DNA from: a bacterium
GTDB taxonomy: Bacteria > Actinomycetota > Acidimicrobiia > Spongiisociales > ZC4RG35
Reading direction: 5' to 3'
NCBI GenBank assembly: GCA_024638655.1
Contig: JAHEJW010000011.1
Coordinates: 17,479 to 81,478 of the forward strand
Length of the DNA: 64,000 bases
A program made the translations under genes and the position numbers. This document shows positions 26,259 through 34,157 of the stretch, in pieces; the stretch's first letter is position 1; every line of letters begins with the position of its first letter. The notes beneath the pieces are model-generated. The model did not search any database. It was not told the DNA's origin and worked only from the letters and a program-made list of their open reading frames with translations.

Positions 26259-27563
26259 GTGACGTCTCTGTGCTCGGCTCGGGTGGTCGTCGGCGGTGAG
26301 GTGAGACCGGCGAAGATCACCTACCACGATGGCCTGATCGTGGCCATCGACCCGGCTGGGCCTGCCGATCACGATTTTGGCGACGCCGTTGTGATGGCTG
26401 GCTTGGTGGATGCCCATGTGCATGTCAACGAGCCCGGGCGCACCCATTGGGAGGGTTTCGAGACGGCCACGCGAGCGGCGGCCGCAGGGGGAACCACCAC
26501 CATCGTCGACATGCCGCTGAACTCGATCCCTCCGACCACGACGGTGGGCGCCCTCGAGGAGAAGCGATCCGCCGCCAGGGGCCGTATTGCGGTAGACGTA
26601 GCCTTCTGGGGTGGTCTGATTCCTGGCTCGTTGGATCAGCTCCCGTCCTTGGCAGCCGAAGGCGTCAGCGGGTTCAAGGCATTCCTGGTCGACTCTGGCG
26701 TACCCGAGTTCCCCCCTGTGCCCGGCGCCGTCCTCGAAGTCGGCCTGGCGTCCCTTTCCGAGCTGGGAGTTCCTGCGCTCATACATGCCGAGGCGCTGGA
26801 CCTCCTCGGAGAGCCGGAGGGCGACCCGACTGCCTACGCCACATATCTGGCAACGCGCCCTCCCGAGTCGGAAGCCAGAGCGATCGCTTCGATGGCGCAT
26901 CTGGCGGACTCGACCGGGGCAGCGGTCCACATTCTCCACGTCTCGTCCGGGGATGGGGCCCGAGCGATTGCCTCGGCGGACGCCGGGTTGACTGGGGAGA
27001 CCTGCCCTCATTACCTGACTTTCGCCGCCGAGAACATTCCCGATCGTGCAACCGTGTTCAAGTGCGCCCCGCCGATTCGCCATGCAGAGCACCGCGAGGC
27101 TCTGTGGGAGGCGCTTGGGAATGGCTCGCTGCAAATGGTCGTTTCGGACCACTCTCCCGCTCCTGCCGACATGAAAGAAGTGGAGAGTGGCGACTTCATT
27201 CGTGCGTGGGGCGGCATCTCGTCGCTCCAGCTTCGGCTCCCTGCGGTATGGGACGGTGGCTCCCAGCGTGGGTTCGGGCTGAACGACATGAGCCGGTGGC
27301 TGGCGGAGGCCCCTGCAGCTCTCGCCGGCCTGAAGGACCGCAAGGGGGCAATCAAAGTGGGCGCCGACGCCGACTTCGTCATATGGGATCCGGACGACTT
27401 GACGCGCGTGGTCGGCTCCAGGCTCGAGCACAGGCACCCACTCACTCCCTATCACGGCATGGCGCTCAGAGGCAGAGTGTTGGCCACGGTTCTGGGTGGA
27501 ACCATCGTTCACGGTGGCGGCGCGGGCGGACGCCGTCATGGCAGGATGCTGCGACGAACATGA
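26259..27563 (+). CDS. allB: Allantoinase
   Basis: A 434-aa cyclic amidohydrolase that opens allantoin to allantoate. The binuclear metal site is visible: DAHVHVNEPGRTHWEGF, the carboxylated Lys in GFKAFLVDSG, HAEAL, LHVSSG and VVSDHSPAP. These and the GGTTTIVDMPLNSIPPTT segment are allantoinase signatures rather than dihydroorotase or hydantoinase. First gene of the operon allB, alc-uraD fusion, uraH, urate oxidase; its stop overlaps the next start (ATGA). Confidence 0.94.
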   Translation: MTSLCSARVVVGGEVRPAKITYHDGLIVAIDPAGPADHDFGDAVVMAGLVDAHVHVNEPGRTHWEGFETATRAAAAGGTTTIVDMPLNSIPPTTTVGALEEKRSAARGRIAVDVAFWGGLIPGSLDQLPSLAAEGVSGFKAFLVDSGVPEFPPVPGAVLEVGLASLSELGVPALIHAEALDLLGEPEGDPTAYATYLATRPPESEARAIASMAHLADSTGAAVHILHVSSGDGARAIASADAGLTGETCPHYLTFAAENIPDRATVFKCAPPIRHAEHREALWEALGNGSLQMVVSDHSPAPADMKEVESGDFIRAWGGISSLQLRLPAVWDGGSQRGFGLNDMSRWLAEAPAALAGLKDRKGAIKVGADADFVIWDPDDLTRVVGSRLEHRHPLTPYHGMALRGRVLATVLGGTIVHGGGAGGRRHGRMLRRT

Positions 27564-28987
27564 TGGATCTGATCAGTGATGCCGTCGGAGGCCGGATAGT
27601 CGCCTTCAACGATGAGTTCTTCGCCGAAGCCGCGAACCTCATCGTGTCCGACGATCCCGTTTGGCGGGAAGGCGAATACACCGATCGTGGCAAATGGATG
27701 GACGGCTGGGAGACGAGACGGCGTCGAGAGCCAGGTCATGATTGGTGTGTCATCGCTATGGGGGTGCCCGGACGAATCGAGCGGGTGACCGTCGATACCT
27801 CCTTCTTCACCGGCAACTACCCGGAGGAGTTCTCGCTGGAAGCATGTGGAGTGGATACCGATGATCGGCTGTCCGAATCAGTGTGGACCGAGATCATCCC
27901 CATAACTCGACTGGAGGGTGACTCGGCTGCCACCTTCGATGTGACCGACCCTCATCGGATCACACACATTCGCCTCAACATCTATCCCGATGGCGGGGTG
28001 GCCCGTCTCCGGATCGAGGGGGAGCCGATACCCGGGATGGATGAGGTTTGCACCGATGGTGGGACCGATCTCGTGTCGGCGGTGGTTGGCGGCACCGCGC
28101 TGGACGCCTCCGACCGTCACTATTCGGATCCGTCAAATCTGCTGCGCAAGACCAGTTCCGTCGGTATGTGGGATGGTTGGGAGACTCGGAGGCGGCGAGG
28201 CCCGGGTCACGATTGGGCAGTATTCCGTCTCGGACTGCCCGGCACGATCGAGAAGATTGTGGTGGACACGACTCATTTCAAGGGCAACTCGCCTGGCTGG
28301 GTATCGGTGGATATCTCCGACGATGGCGCGCTCTGGAATCAGGTGATCGATCGCCACCGCGTTTCGCCAGATGCCGCCAACGAGATCGCCCTGAGCAGGC
28401 CGGCGGTCGCCTCATATGTTCGGCTTTCGATTCATCCCGACGGCGGGGTGGCCCGTCTTCGCGTGCTGGGGACGGCGCAACCCGAGCTTGCCGGTGAGAT
28501 GAGAGTTCACTATCTCAACTCACTTTTCGCGACGGAGGCCGAGCGGTTCTTCGGCACTGCGTGTGCTTCGTCCGCATGGGTGTCGAACATGGTCTGCGGC
28601 CGTCCTTATCGCTCGACCGACCATGTGCTCAGCAGCTCTCGCAGCTCGTTCGACCACCTCGGCGATGAAAGTTGGTTGGAAGCGTTTGCCGGACACCCGC
28701 GTATCGGTGAACGCGGTGACGCACAGACAAACCGGGAACAGTCCGGGACTGCGTCCGCATCACGGGAGATGATTGCCAGGCTCGCCGCTGTCAACGAGCA
28801 GTACGAGGCGAAGTTTGGCTTCACCTACATCGTCTACGCCACCGGAAAGACCGCCGAAGAAATGCTCGCTATCGCTGAGAACAGACTGGCAAACAGCCCG
28901 CCCGAGGAGATCGCCAACGCCGCAGCCGAGCAGAGATCGATCACGCAGACGAGACTGCGGCGAATGCTTTGCACGGAGACGCGATGA
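27560..28987 (+). CDS. Fused allantoicase / OHCU decarboxylase
   Basis: A 475-aa fusion. Residues 1-310 are allantoicase, with two homologous jelly-roll halves (GKWMDGWETRRRREPGHDW and VGMWDGWETRRRRGPGHDW, each followed by VVDT-like strands), which splits allantoate into ureidoglycolate and urea. Residues from about 314 (MRVHYLNSLF) form an OHCU decarboxylase domain with the catalytic His379 in GHPRIGER and FGFTYIVYATGKTAEEML; it converts OHCU to S-allantoin. The frame is continuous through the junction with no internal stop. It overlaps allB (ATGA) and uraH (ATGA). One protein thus carries the steps either side of allantoinase. Confidence 0.92.
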   Translation: MMDLISDAVGGRIVAFNDEFFAEAANLIVSDDPVWREGEYTDRGKWMDGWETRRRREPGHDWCVIAMGVPGRIERVTVDTSFFTGNYPEEFSLEACGVDTDDRLSESVWTEIIPITRLEGDSAATFDVTDPHRITHIRLNIYPDGGVARLRIEGEPIPGMDEVCTDGGTDLVSAVVGGTALDASDRHYSDPSNLLRKTSSVGMWDGWETRRRRGPGHDWAVFRLGLPGTIEKIVVDTTHFKGNSPGWVSVDISDDGALWNQVIDRHRVSPDAANEIALSRPAVASYVRLSIHPDGGVARLRVLGTAQPELAGEMRVHYLNSLFATEAERFFGTACASSAWVSNMVCGRPYRSTDHVLSSSRSSFDHLGDESWLEAFAGHPRIGERGDAQTNREQSGTASASREMIARLAAVNEQYEAKFGFTYIVYATGKTAEEMLAIAENRLANSPPEEIANAAAEQRSITQTRLRRMLCTETR

Positions 28988-29298
28988 GCACATTGAGCAC
29001 TCACGTTCTCGACACTTCCACCGGGGAGCCGGCCGTCGGGATGCGCGTGCACCTATCCCGGGCGGATGTGAGCGGGTGGGAGCCTTTGGCTGCCTCCGAG
29101 ACGGACGATGACGGGCGGGCGGGAGGCTTTGGTGATCTGGGTGAGGGCACCTATCGCCTCGGTTTCGAGACGGGTCAGTACGGCAACGACTTCTACCCCT
29201 TCGTACACGTCGTCTTCGCCGTCGAAGCTGCCAGAGACCACTACCACGTGCCCCTTCTGCTCAGCCCGTACGGATTTTCAACCTACCGGGGGAGTTGA
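28984..29298 (+). CDS. uraH: 5-hydroxyisourate hydrolase (transthyretin-like)
   Basis: A 104-aa protein hydrolysing 5-hydroxyisourate to OHCU. It has the N-terminal STHVLDTSTGEPAVGM, the middle FYPFVHVVF and the C-terminal hallmark SPYGFSTYRGS. ATG 28984 overlaps the fusion gene's stop by 4 nt. It acts between urate oxidase (next gene) and the decarboxylase domain encoded just before it. Confidence 0.96.
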   Translation: MSTLSTHVLDTSTGEPAVGMRVHLSRADVSGWEPLAASETDDDGRAGGFGDLGEGTYRLGFETGQYGNDFYPFVHVVFAVEAARDHYHVPLLLSPYGFSTYRGS

Positions 29299-29300
29299 CG

Positions 29301-30116
29301 ATGCCGACATTGGGCCCGAATCGCTGGGGGAAGTCCGGGGTGCGAGTCTCCAAGGTGCACCGAGGAGACGGTGTTGACGACTTCTCGGACGTCACCGTCC
29401 AGGTGCTGCTGGAAGGCGATGTCGACCGGGCTCACTCCGAAGGCGACAACTCTTCGGTGCTTCCAACCGACACGATGCGGAATACCATCTACGCCCTAGC
29501 CCAGGACAATCTCACTCGGGACCTCGAGTCCTTCGGGGCGGTTCTCTGCAGCCATTTCCTCGAAAGCGTCGACGTCTCCAAGGCCTCGGTCTCGATCCGG
29601 GAAAGGCGGTGGGAGCGCCGAAGTGAAGCCGGATTCACCGGGGGCGGCTCCGAGCAGAGGGTCGCCGAAGTGCTCCGGGGCTCAGATGAGCAGACAGTTG
29701 CAGGGGTCGAGGGTCTGGTTGTGCTCAAAACGAGGGGGTCGGCGTTCACCGGTTTCCCCAAGGACCGGTACACGACGCTACCTGAGAGAGACGATCGTCT
29801 CCTTGCCACCTCGATAACGGCGAAATGGGTCTATTCCAGTATGCCCGAGGACACGACGATCACCTGGAACAGGGCACGTGACACCATCCTCGAACGTTTC
29901 TTCGGCGACTGGTCCGCGTCGGTTCAGCACCAGGGGTATCAGATGGCCGAGGCGGTGCTCGAAGTAGTGCCCGAGATCTCCGAGATTTCGCTCCATCTCC
30001 CGAACCAGCACCACCTTGGGTTCGACCTCACCCGATTCGATCACCCCGACAGGGGGATCATCTTCCACCCCGTGACCGAGCCCTACGGCGACATCGCATT
30101 CACCGTTCGGCGATGA
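29301..30116 (+). CDS. Urate oxidase (cofactor-free uricase)
   Basis: A 271-aa uricase oxidising urate to 5-hydroxyisourate with O2. It shows GKSGVRVSKVHR (catalytic Lys region), PTDTMRNTIYALA (Thr), SFTGF-like SAFTGFPKDRYTTL, and LPNQHHLGFDL (active-site Asn-Gln-His). ATG 29301 is preferred to the TTG at 29295: GGGGGAG lies 6 nt upstream, 2 nt after the uraH stop. Last gene of the operon; a weak CCGAGG/CCTCGG hairpin (30125-30147) follows before the convergent gene. Confidence 0.95.
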   Translation: MPTLGPNRWGKSGVRVSKVHRGDGVDDFSDVTVQVLLEGDVDRAHSEGDNSSVLPTDTMRNTIYALAQDNLTRDLESFGAVLCSHFLESVDVSKASVSIRERRWERRSEAGFTGGGSEQRVAEVLRGSDEQTVAGVEGLVVLKTRGSAFTGFPKDRYTTLPERDDRLLATSITAKWVYSSMPEDTTITWNRARDTILERFFGDWSASVQHQGYQMAEAVLEVVPEISEISLHLPNQHHLGFDLTRFDHPDRGIIFHPVTEPYGDIAFTVRR

Positions 30117-30173
30117 AGAGACCTCCGAGGATTCGGTTGTGCCTCGGCCGCTCCAACCACAGAACGTTATGAA

Positions 30174-31496
30174 TCAGCTCTTCCGTCCCTCGAGTATGCG
30201 AAGGAAAGAGCGGCTGTGGAGCTCGTCGACCGTGAGGCCTGCTCGCTCGGTGGCCTCATCCTCGCTGATGGCTCCGCAATTGATGGCACGCAGGAAGTAG
30301 TTGAGGAGCCCCTGGCCGGTGGCGGCGTCGTCGAACACTTCCCCGACCAGCGTCGCCTTGGCGGCAGATTCGACGAAGTTGGACAGCCGGGCGCCCGCCT
30401 GGTCCAGACCTTCGAGGAAGAAGGAGAACACTGCCGCGTAGCGGGTCGCCAGCTGGGCTGGGTGCAGATCCCAACCCTGGTAGTACGCATGTGACAGAGA
30501 GTGGCGGATGTGTGCGTAGTGGAGCTCCATGGCCCGGCGCACCGTCGTCCGGTTCGCCTCACGTTGTGCATCGGTCAGATCGTCACCGCGGTAAACCGGA
30601 ACGGGCATGACGTTTGTTGCCCCATCGGAGAGCCAGACTCCGGTACCGGCGAGACTCACCTGTAGCGCGTGCCGAGCGAAATCACAGGCATCGTGGTCCA
30701 TCGTCTGATAGGCGGCGGTGATGTTCATCGAAGCCGTGTAGTCGTACGTGCCGAAGTGCGCACCGCGAACCATCCCCCTACCCGCATCAACGAACTTGCG
30801 GGCTCCGGCAGTCCCGTCCTGATCGATCACCATCTGTGGCGTCTCCACCATCAGCTCCATCGGGATAACCCCGACGCCGAGCGTCCCGCCCAACTGCTCG
30901 AGGGCCTCGGCAAAGACCGCCACTTGTTCCACATCCTGGATCTTGGGCAGGGTCACGACGAACCCATTCGGCAGACTGCCGGCACGCTCTACGAGCGTGC
31001 TGACGAACAAGTCCAGTGTCCTGAGAGAACGGCGGTGAAGCTCCCCTGAGAGTGACTTCACCCGAATCCCGATGAAAGGTGGAAGGCTCCCGGCTTCGAT
31101 CCCTTCGGCGACCTCGTTTGCCGCAGAACGGGCGTGACCGTCTTCCTCTTCGTCGCTCCTGTGTCCGTAGCCGTCCTCGAAGTCGATCCTGAAGTCCTCG
31201 ACCGGCTCGGTTGACAGCTTGTGGACGATCTTTGGGTGCACCAGCGTGGCCAGATCCGGGTCGATCCCGACCACCGACGCGAGATCCGGCGCAGCAGGGA
31301 TCCAACGCTCCACGAATGCCGAAGCGAGCTCCCCGAGTCTGGGGCAGGTGTCTGCGGAGAAGATCTGCGCTCCCCCGTAGACCGTGTGAACGGGCTGACG
31401 ATCGGGAAGATCGCCAGGGAAGCGACCGGCTATCCGCTCGGCGGTCTCAGTCAGGCTCCGGCTCCATTTGTCCATCGAGTCCGCAGGCAATGTCAT
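30174..31496 (-). CDS. CitE/HpcH-aldolase-like protein (DUF6986 type)
   Basis: A 440-aa TIM-barrel protein related to malate synthase/citrate lyase beta. It has RIDFEDGYGHRSDEEEDGHA (acidic metal-binding segment), VTLPKIQDVEQVAVF, GVIPMELMVETPQMV and FGTYDYTASMNI. It resembles the DUF6986 proteins that sit beside purine-catabolism genes in other actinobacteria, where a glyoxylate-linked C-C bond step (downstream of ureidoglycolate) is plausible. Substrate unknown. TAGAGT lies 8 nt before the ATG; it is divergent from the deaminase gene. Confidence 0.7.
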   Translation of the reverse strand: MTLPADSMDKWSRSLTETAERIAGRFPGDLPDRQPVHTVYGGAQIFSADTCPRLGELASAFVERWIPAAPDLASVVGIDPDLATLVHPKIVHKLSTEPVEDFRIDFEDGYGHRSDEEEDGHARSAANEVAEGIEAGSLPPFIGIRVKSLSGELHRRSLRTLDLFVSTLVERAGSLPNGFVVTLPKIQDVEQVAVFAEALEQLGGTLGVGVIPMELMVETPQMVIDQDGTAGARKFVDAGRGMVRGAHFGTYDYTASMNITAAYQTMDHDACDFARHALQVSLAGTGVWLSDGATNVMPVPVYRGDDLTDAQREANRTTVRRAMELHYAHIRHSLSHAYYQGWDLHPAQLATRYAAVFSFFLEGLDQAGARLSNFVESAAKATLVGEVFDDAATGQGLLNYFLRAINCGAISEDEATERAGLTVDELHSRSFLRILEGRKS

Positions 31497-31504
31497 GGGC
31501 GCTG

Positions 31505-31510
31505 ACTCTA
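31505..31510 (-). promoter_or_regulatory. Leaderless -10 element of the CitE-like gene (TAGAGT)
   Basis: TAGAGT on the minus strand ends 8 nt before the ATG at 31496. Confidence 0.5.
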
Positions 31511-31520
31511 TGCAGGGAGG

Positions 31521-31526
31521 TAGCTT
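31521..31526 (+). promoter_or_regulatory. Leaderless -10 element of the deaminase gene (TAGCTT)
   Basis: TAGCTT ends 8 nt before the ATG at 31535. Confidence 0.5.
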
Positions 31527-31534
31527 GTGCGGCG

Positions 31535-32896
31535 ATGGGAACTCTGCTGATTCGCAACGCCCATGTGCTGGTGACCATGCAGGACGGCATCGAGCTGGAG
31601 CACGGTCATCTTTTCGCTCGTGATGGCTGGATAGAGAACGTTGGCTCCGAGGACGATATGCCTCTGACAGCGGATGAGGTCGTCGACTTGACGGGCCATG
31701 TAGTGCTGCCTGGCCTGGTGAACACGCACCATCACCTCTATCAGACCCTCACCAGAGCAGTCCCCGGAGCACAAGACGTCGGGCTGTTCGAATGGCTTCA
31801 GGTCCTGTACCCGATCTGGGCGCGCATGACCCCGGAGCATGTGACGGTGGCCACACGTCTGGGCCTGGTCGAGATGGCTGCGAGTGGTGCGACGACGGTT
31901 TTCGACCATCAATACCTGTGGCCCAATGGATCGAGTATCGACGATCAGTTTGCGGGAGCCGAGGGCCTGAACATTCGATTCAGCGCTTCCCGCGGCTCGA
32001 TGAGTCTCGGTGAGTCGGATGGCGGTCTGCCGCCTGACTCGGTCGTCGAAGACGAGGACGTGATCCTCGATGCATGCCGGGAAGCCGTTGAGCGTTTTCA
32101 CGACGGCACACCCGGATCGATGCGCTCGGTGGTGATCGCGCCCTGCTCTCCGTTCTCGGTGACTCCGGAGCTGATGAGAGAGTCGGCGGCCATGGCGCGG
32201 GAGCTCGGTGTCGCTCTCCACACCCACGTTGCGGAAACTGCCGACGAGGAGGAATACTGCGTCGAGCACTTCGGCGCTCGTCCGGTTGAGTACATGGAGA
32301 GCCTCGATTGGGCGGGCCCGGATGTCTGGTATGCGCACGCCGTTCATGTCGCTGCGGATGAGGTTGAGCGGATGGGCGCTTCTCAGACGGGGGTGGCTCA
32401 CTGTCCGACGTCGAACATGCGGCTCGCCTCGGGCCTTGCCCCGATCGGGCAATTCCTCGAGGCGGGGGTGAAGGTCGGCCTCGGCGTAGACGGTTCGGCA
32501 TCAAATGATTCGGCGGACATGATCGGAGAAGTTCGCCAGGCGTTGTTGCTCAACCGGCTCGCTGTCGCTCCCGGTGTAGGGGAGGGAGAGATGATGACCG
32601 CTCGCAGGGCTTTGGAGCTAGCCACGGTCGGGAGCGCCTCGGTTCTAGGACGGTCCGATGTCGGCAGGCTCGCCCCCGGTTACGTTGCCGACATGATCGC
32701 AATCGACCTCGATAGGGTCGAGTTCTCGGGCTCACTCCACGATCCGGTCGCCGCTGCTGTGCTCTGCTCCCCCCAGAGAGTCGATTTCTCCTGGGTGGGC
32801 GGGAGGCCGCTGGTGATAGACGGGGAGGTGGTCGGCGCCGACCATCGAGGGCTGGTCGAGCGACACAACCGCTTGTCGCTTGGCCTGGTCAGTTAG
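31535..32896 (+). CDS. 8-oxoguanine / guanine deaminase-type amidohydrolase
   Basis: A 453-aa zinc amidohydrolase of the COG0402 group. NTHHHLYQTLTRAVPGAQDV with LFEWLQVLYPIWARMT strongly resembles characterised 8-oxoguanine deaminases; HTHVAET, HAVHV and VDGSASND complete the mononuclear metal site. The product would be xanthine (from guanine) or urate (from 8-oxoguanine), feeding the neighbouring dehydrogenase and uricase. The long open frame begins at 31211, inside the opposite gene; ATG 31535 is the domain start and lies 8 nt after TAGCTT. Confidence 0.85.
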   Translation: MGTLLIRNAHVLVTMQDGIELEHGHLFARDGWIENVGSEDDMPLTADEVVDLTGHVVLPGLVNTHHHLYQTLTRAVPGAQDVGLFEWLQVLYPIWARMTPEHVTVATRLGLVEMAASGATTVFDHQYLWPNGSSIDDQFAGAEGLNIRFSASRGSMSLGESDGGLPPDSVVEDEDVILDACREAVERFHDGTPGSMRSVVIAPCSPFSVTPELMRESAAMARELGVALHTHVAETADEEEYCVEHFGARPVEYMESLDWAGPDVWYAHAVHVAADEVERMGASQTGVAHCPTSNMRLASGLAPIGQFLEAGVKVGLGVDGSASNDSADMIGEVRQALLLNRLAVAPGVGEGEMMTARRALELATVGSASVLGRSDVGRLAPGYVADMIAIDLDRVEFSGSLHDPVAAAVLCSPQRVDFSWVGGRPLVIDGEVVGADHRGLVERHNRLSLGLVS

Positions 32897-32899
32897 GTT
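32894..32899 (+). promoter_or_regulatory. Leaderless -10 element of the xdh operon (TAGGTT), overlapping a stop codon
   Basis: TAGGTT ends 8 nt before the GTG at 32908. Its first three bases are the TAG stop of the upstream deaminase gene. Confidence 0.5.
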
Positions 32900-32907
32900 T
32901 TCCGTCC

Positions 32908-33702
32908 GTGCATTTCCACCATCCCACCACGCTGGCCGATGCCACCCAGGCTGTCGCGGAGGGGGCGACACCCCTGGCCGGCGGCACAGATCTGATGGTC
33001 GAAGTGAACTTCCGCCACCGGCGCCCCGAGCACGTGGTCGGATTGCGGAAAGTCGAGGAGTTGGGTGCTTGGGAGGGGAATCGAATCGGTGCAGGGGTGA
33101 CGTGGCGACGTCTGGAGCACGGAGGGCCCCAGGCCCTCGCCGAGGCAGCACGAACCGTCGGATCCCCTCAGATCAGGAATGCCGGGACCATTGGAGGCAA
33201 CGTCGTTACCGCAAGCCCGGCCGGTGATGGGCTGCCCTTCCTGGTCGCTGTGGATGCCAAAGTCGAGGTCATGTCTGCGGAAGGGGGCCGGCTCGTCCCC
33301 TGGGACGTCTTCTTCGTCGGCGTCAAGAAGACCACTCTCGCGGCCGACGAGTTGGTGACGGCGATCCATCTCCCCGAGTCTCTTCCCGAGCGACAGGCGT
33401 TCGGAAAGGTGGGAGTACGGAGCGCGATGGTCATCGCCACGGTTGGTTGTGTCGTAACCAGGACCGACGACGGGAAGACGACGGTGGGACTCGGGTCAGT
33501 GGGGCCGACGCCGCTGAGGGCGTCGAGAGCAGAAGAGATGATCTCGTCGGTGACACGACCGACCGAATCGGATCTCGCCGAGTTCCAGAAGATGGTCTCC
33601 GATGAGGCTCGCCCGATTACCGACCATCGATCGACCGAGGAATACCGGCGTCACGCCGTGGGTGTGTTGGCGCGTCGGCTCCTGGAGAGGTGTCTCCGGT
33701 GA
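32908..33702 (+). CDS. Xanthine dehydrogenase FAD-binding subunit
   Basis: A 264-aa FAD subunit of the molybdenum hydroxylase family. PLAGGTDLMVEV and the NAGTIGGNVVTASPAGDGLP loop bind FAD; AFGKVGVRSAMVIATV begins the C-terminal (CO_deh_flav_C-like) part. It passes electrons from the Fe-S subunit to NAD+. First of three consecutive subunit genes linked by GTGA overlaps. The GTG start at 32908 follows the deaminase stop by 11 nt. Confidence 0.9.
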   Translation: MHFHHPTTLADATQAVAEGATPLAGGTDLMVEVNFRHRRPEHVVGLRKVEELGAWEGNRIGAGVTWRRLEHGGPQALAEAARTVGSPQIRNAGTIGGNVVTASPAGDGLPFLVAVDAKVEVMSAEGGRLVPWDVFFVGVKKTTLAADELVTAIHLPESLPERQAFGKVGVRSAMVIATVGCVVTRTDDGKTTVGLGSVGPTPLRASRAEEMISSVTRPTESDLAEFQKMVSDEARPITDHRSTEEYRRHAVGVLARRLLERCLR

Positions 33703-34157
33703 TCGTCGAGTTCCTGCTCAACGGTGAGCCGGCCACTGCTCGCATTGTCTCGCCGGTCAGTCTGCTCGACGTGCTCCGGGATCAGCTCGAGCTGCCGGGC
33801 TCGAAGAACGCCTGCGAGCAGGGCGAGTGTGGATCGTGCTCAGTCGTTCTCGATGGTGAGATCGTCTGCTCATGCCTCGTGATGGCCGCGGATGTGGGCG
33901 ACTCTGAGGTGGTCACGGTCGAAGGCATCGGAGGAGATGGGCTGACGCCCGTCCAGCGAGCCATGCACCACTCGGGTGCGGTTCAGTGCGGTTTCTGCAC
34001 ACCCGGGATCGTCGTGGTCGCTGCCGACCTCTTCGCAAGGAACCCCAATCCCACGACTCTGGAGATCAAAGAAGCCCTGGCGGGCAATATCTGCCGGTGC
34101 ACGGGGTATGGAGCCATCATCAGGTCATTTGAGAAGCTGGCCAGGGAGACGTCGTGA
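33699..34157 (+). CDS. Xanthine dehydrogenase 2Fe-2S subunit
   Basis: A 152-aa subunit with two [2Fe-2S] clusters. The first uses CEQGECGSC (Cys39, Cys44, Cys47) plus Cys57 or Cys59 in EIVCSC; the second uses QCGFCTPG and CRCTGY. It relays electrons between the Mo and FAD subunits. The GTG at 33699 gives a GTGA overlap with the previous stop and GGAGAGG 8 nt upstream, so it is preferred to GTG 33690. Confidence 0.93.
   Translation: MIVEFLLNGEPATARIVSPVSLLDVLRDQLELPGSKNACEQGECGSCSVVLDGEIVCSCLVMAADVGDSEVVTVEGIGGDGLTPVQRAMHHSGAVQCGFCTPGIVVVAADLFARNPNPTTLEIKEALAGNICRCTGYGAIIRSFEKLARETS

Noticed and set aside
26199..27539. 446-codon minus-strand open frame opposite allB
   Set aside because: The opposite strand is clearly allantoinase; the frame lacks protein-like hydrophobic pattern and upstream signals.
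26447..27559. Open frame of 371 codons continuous with the allantoicase-OHCU decarboxylase fusion
   Set aside because: It runs out of frame through allB, with Arg/Ser-rich composition; the real start is the ATG at 27560 that overlaps the allB stop.
30125..30147. CCGAGG/CCTCGG hairpin between uricase and the CitE-like gene as a terminator
   Set aside because: Only 6 bp with an 11-nt loop and no T run; too weak to list separately.
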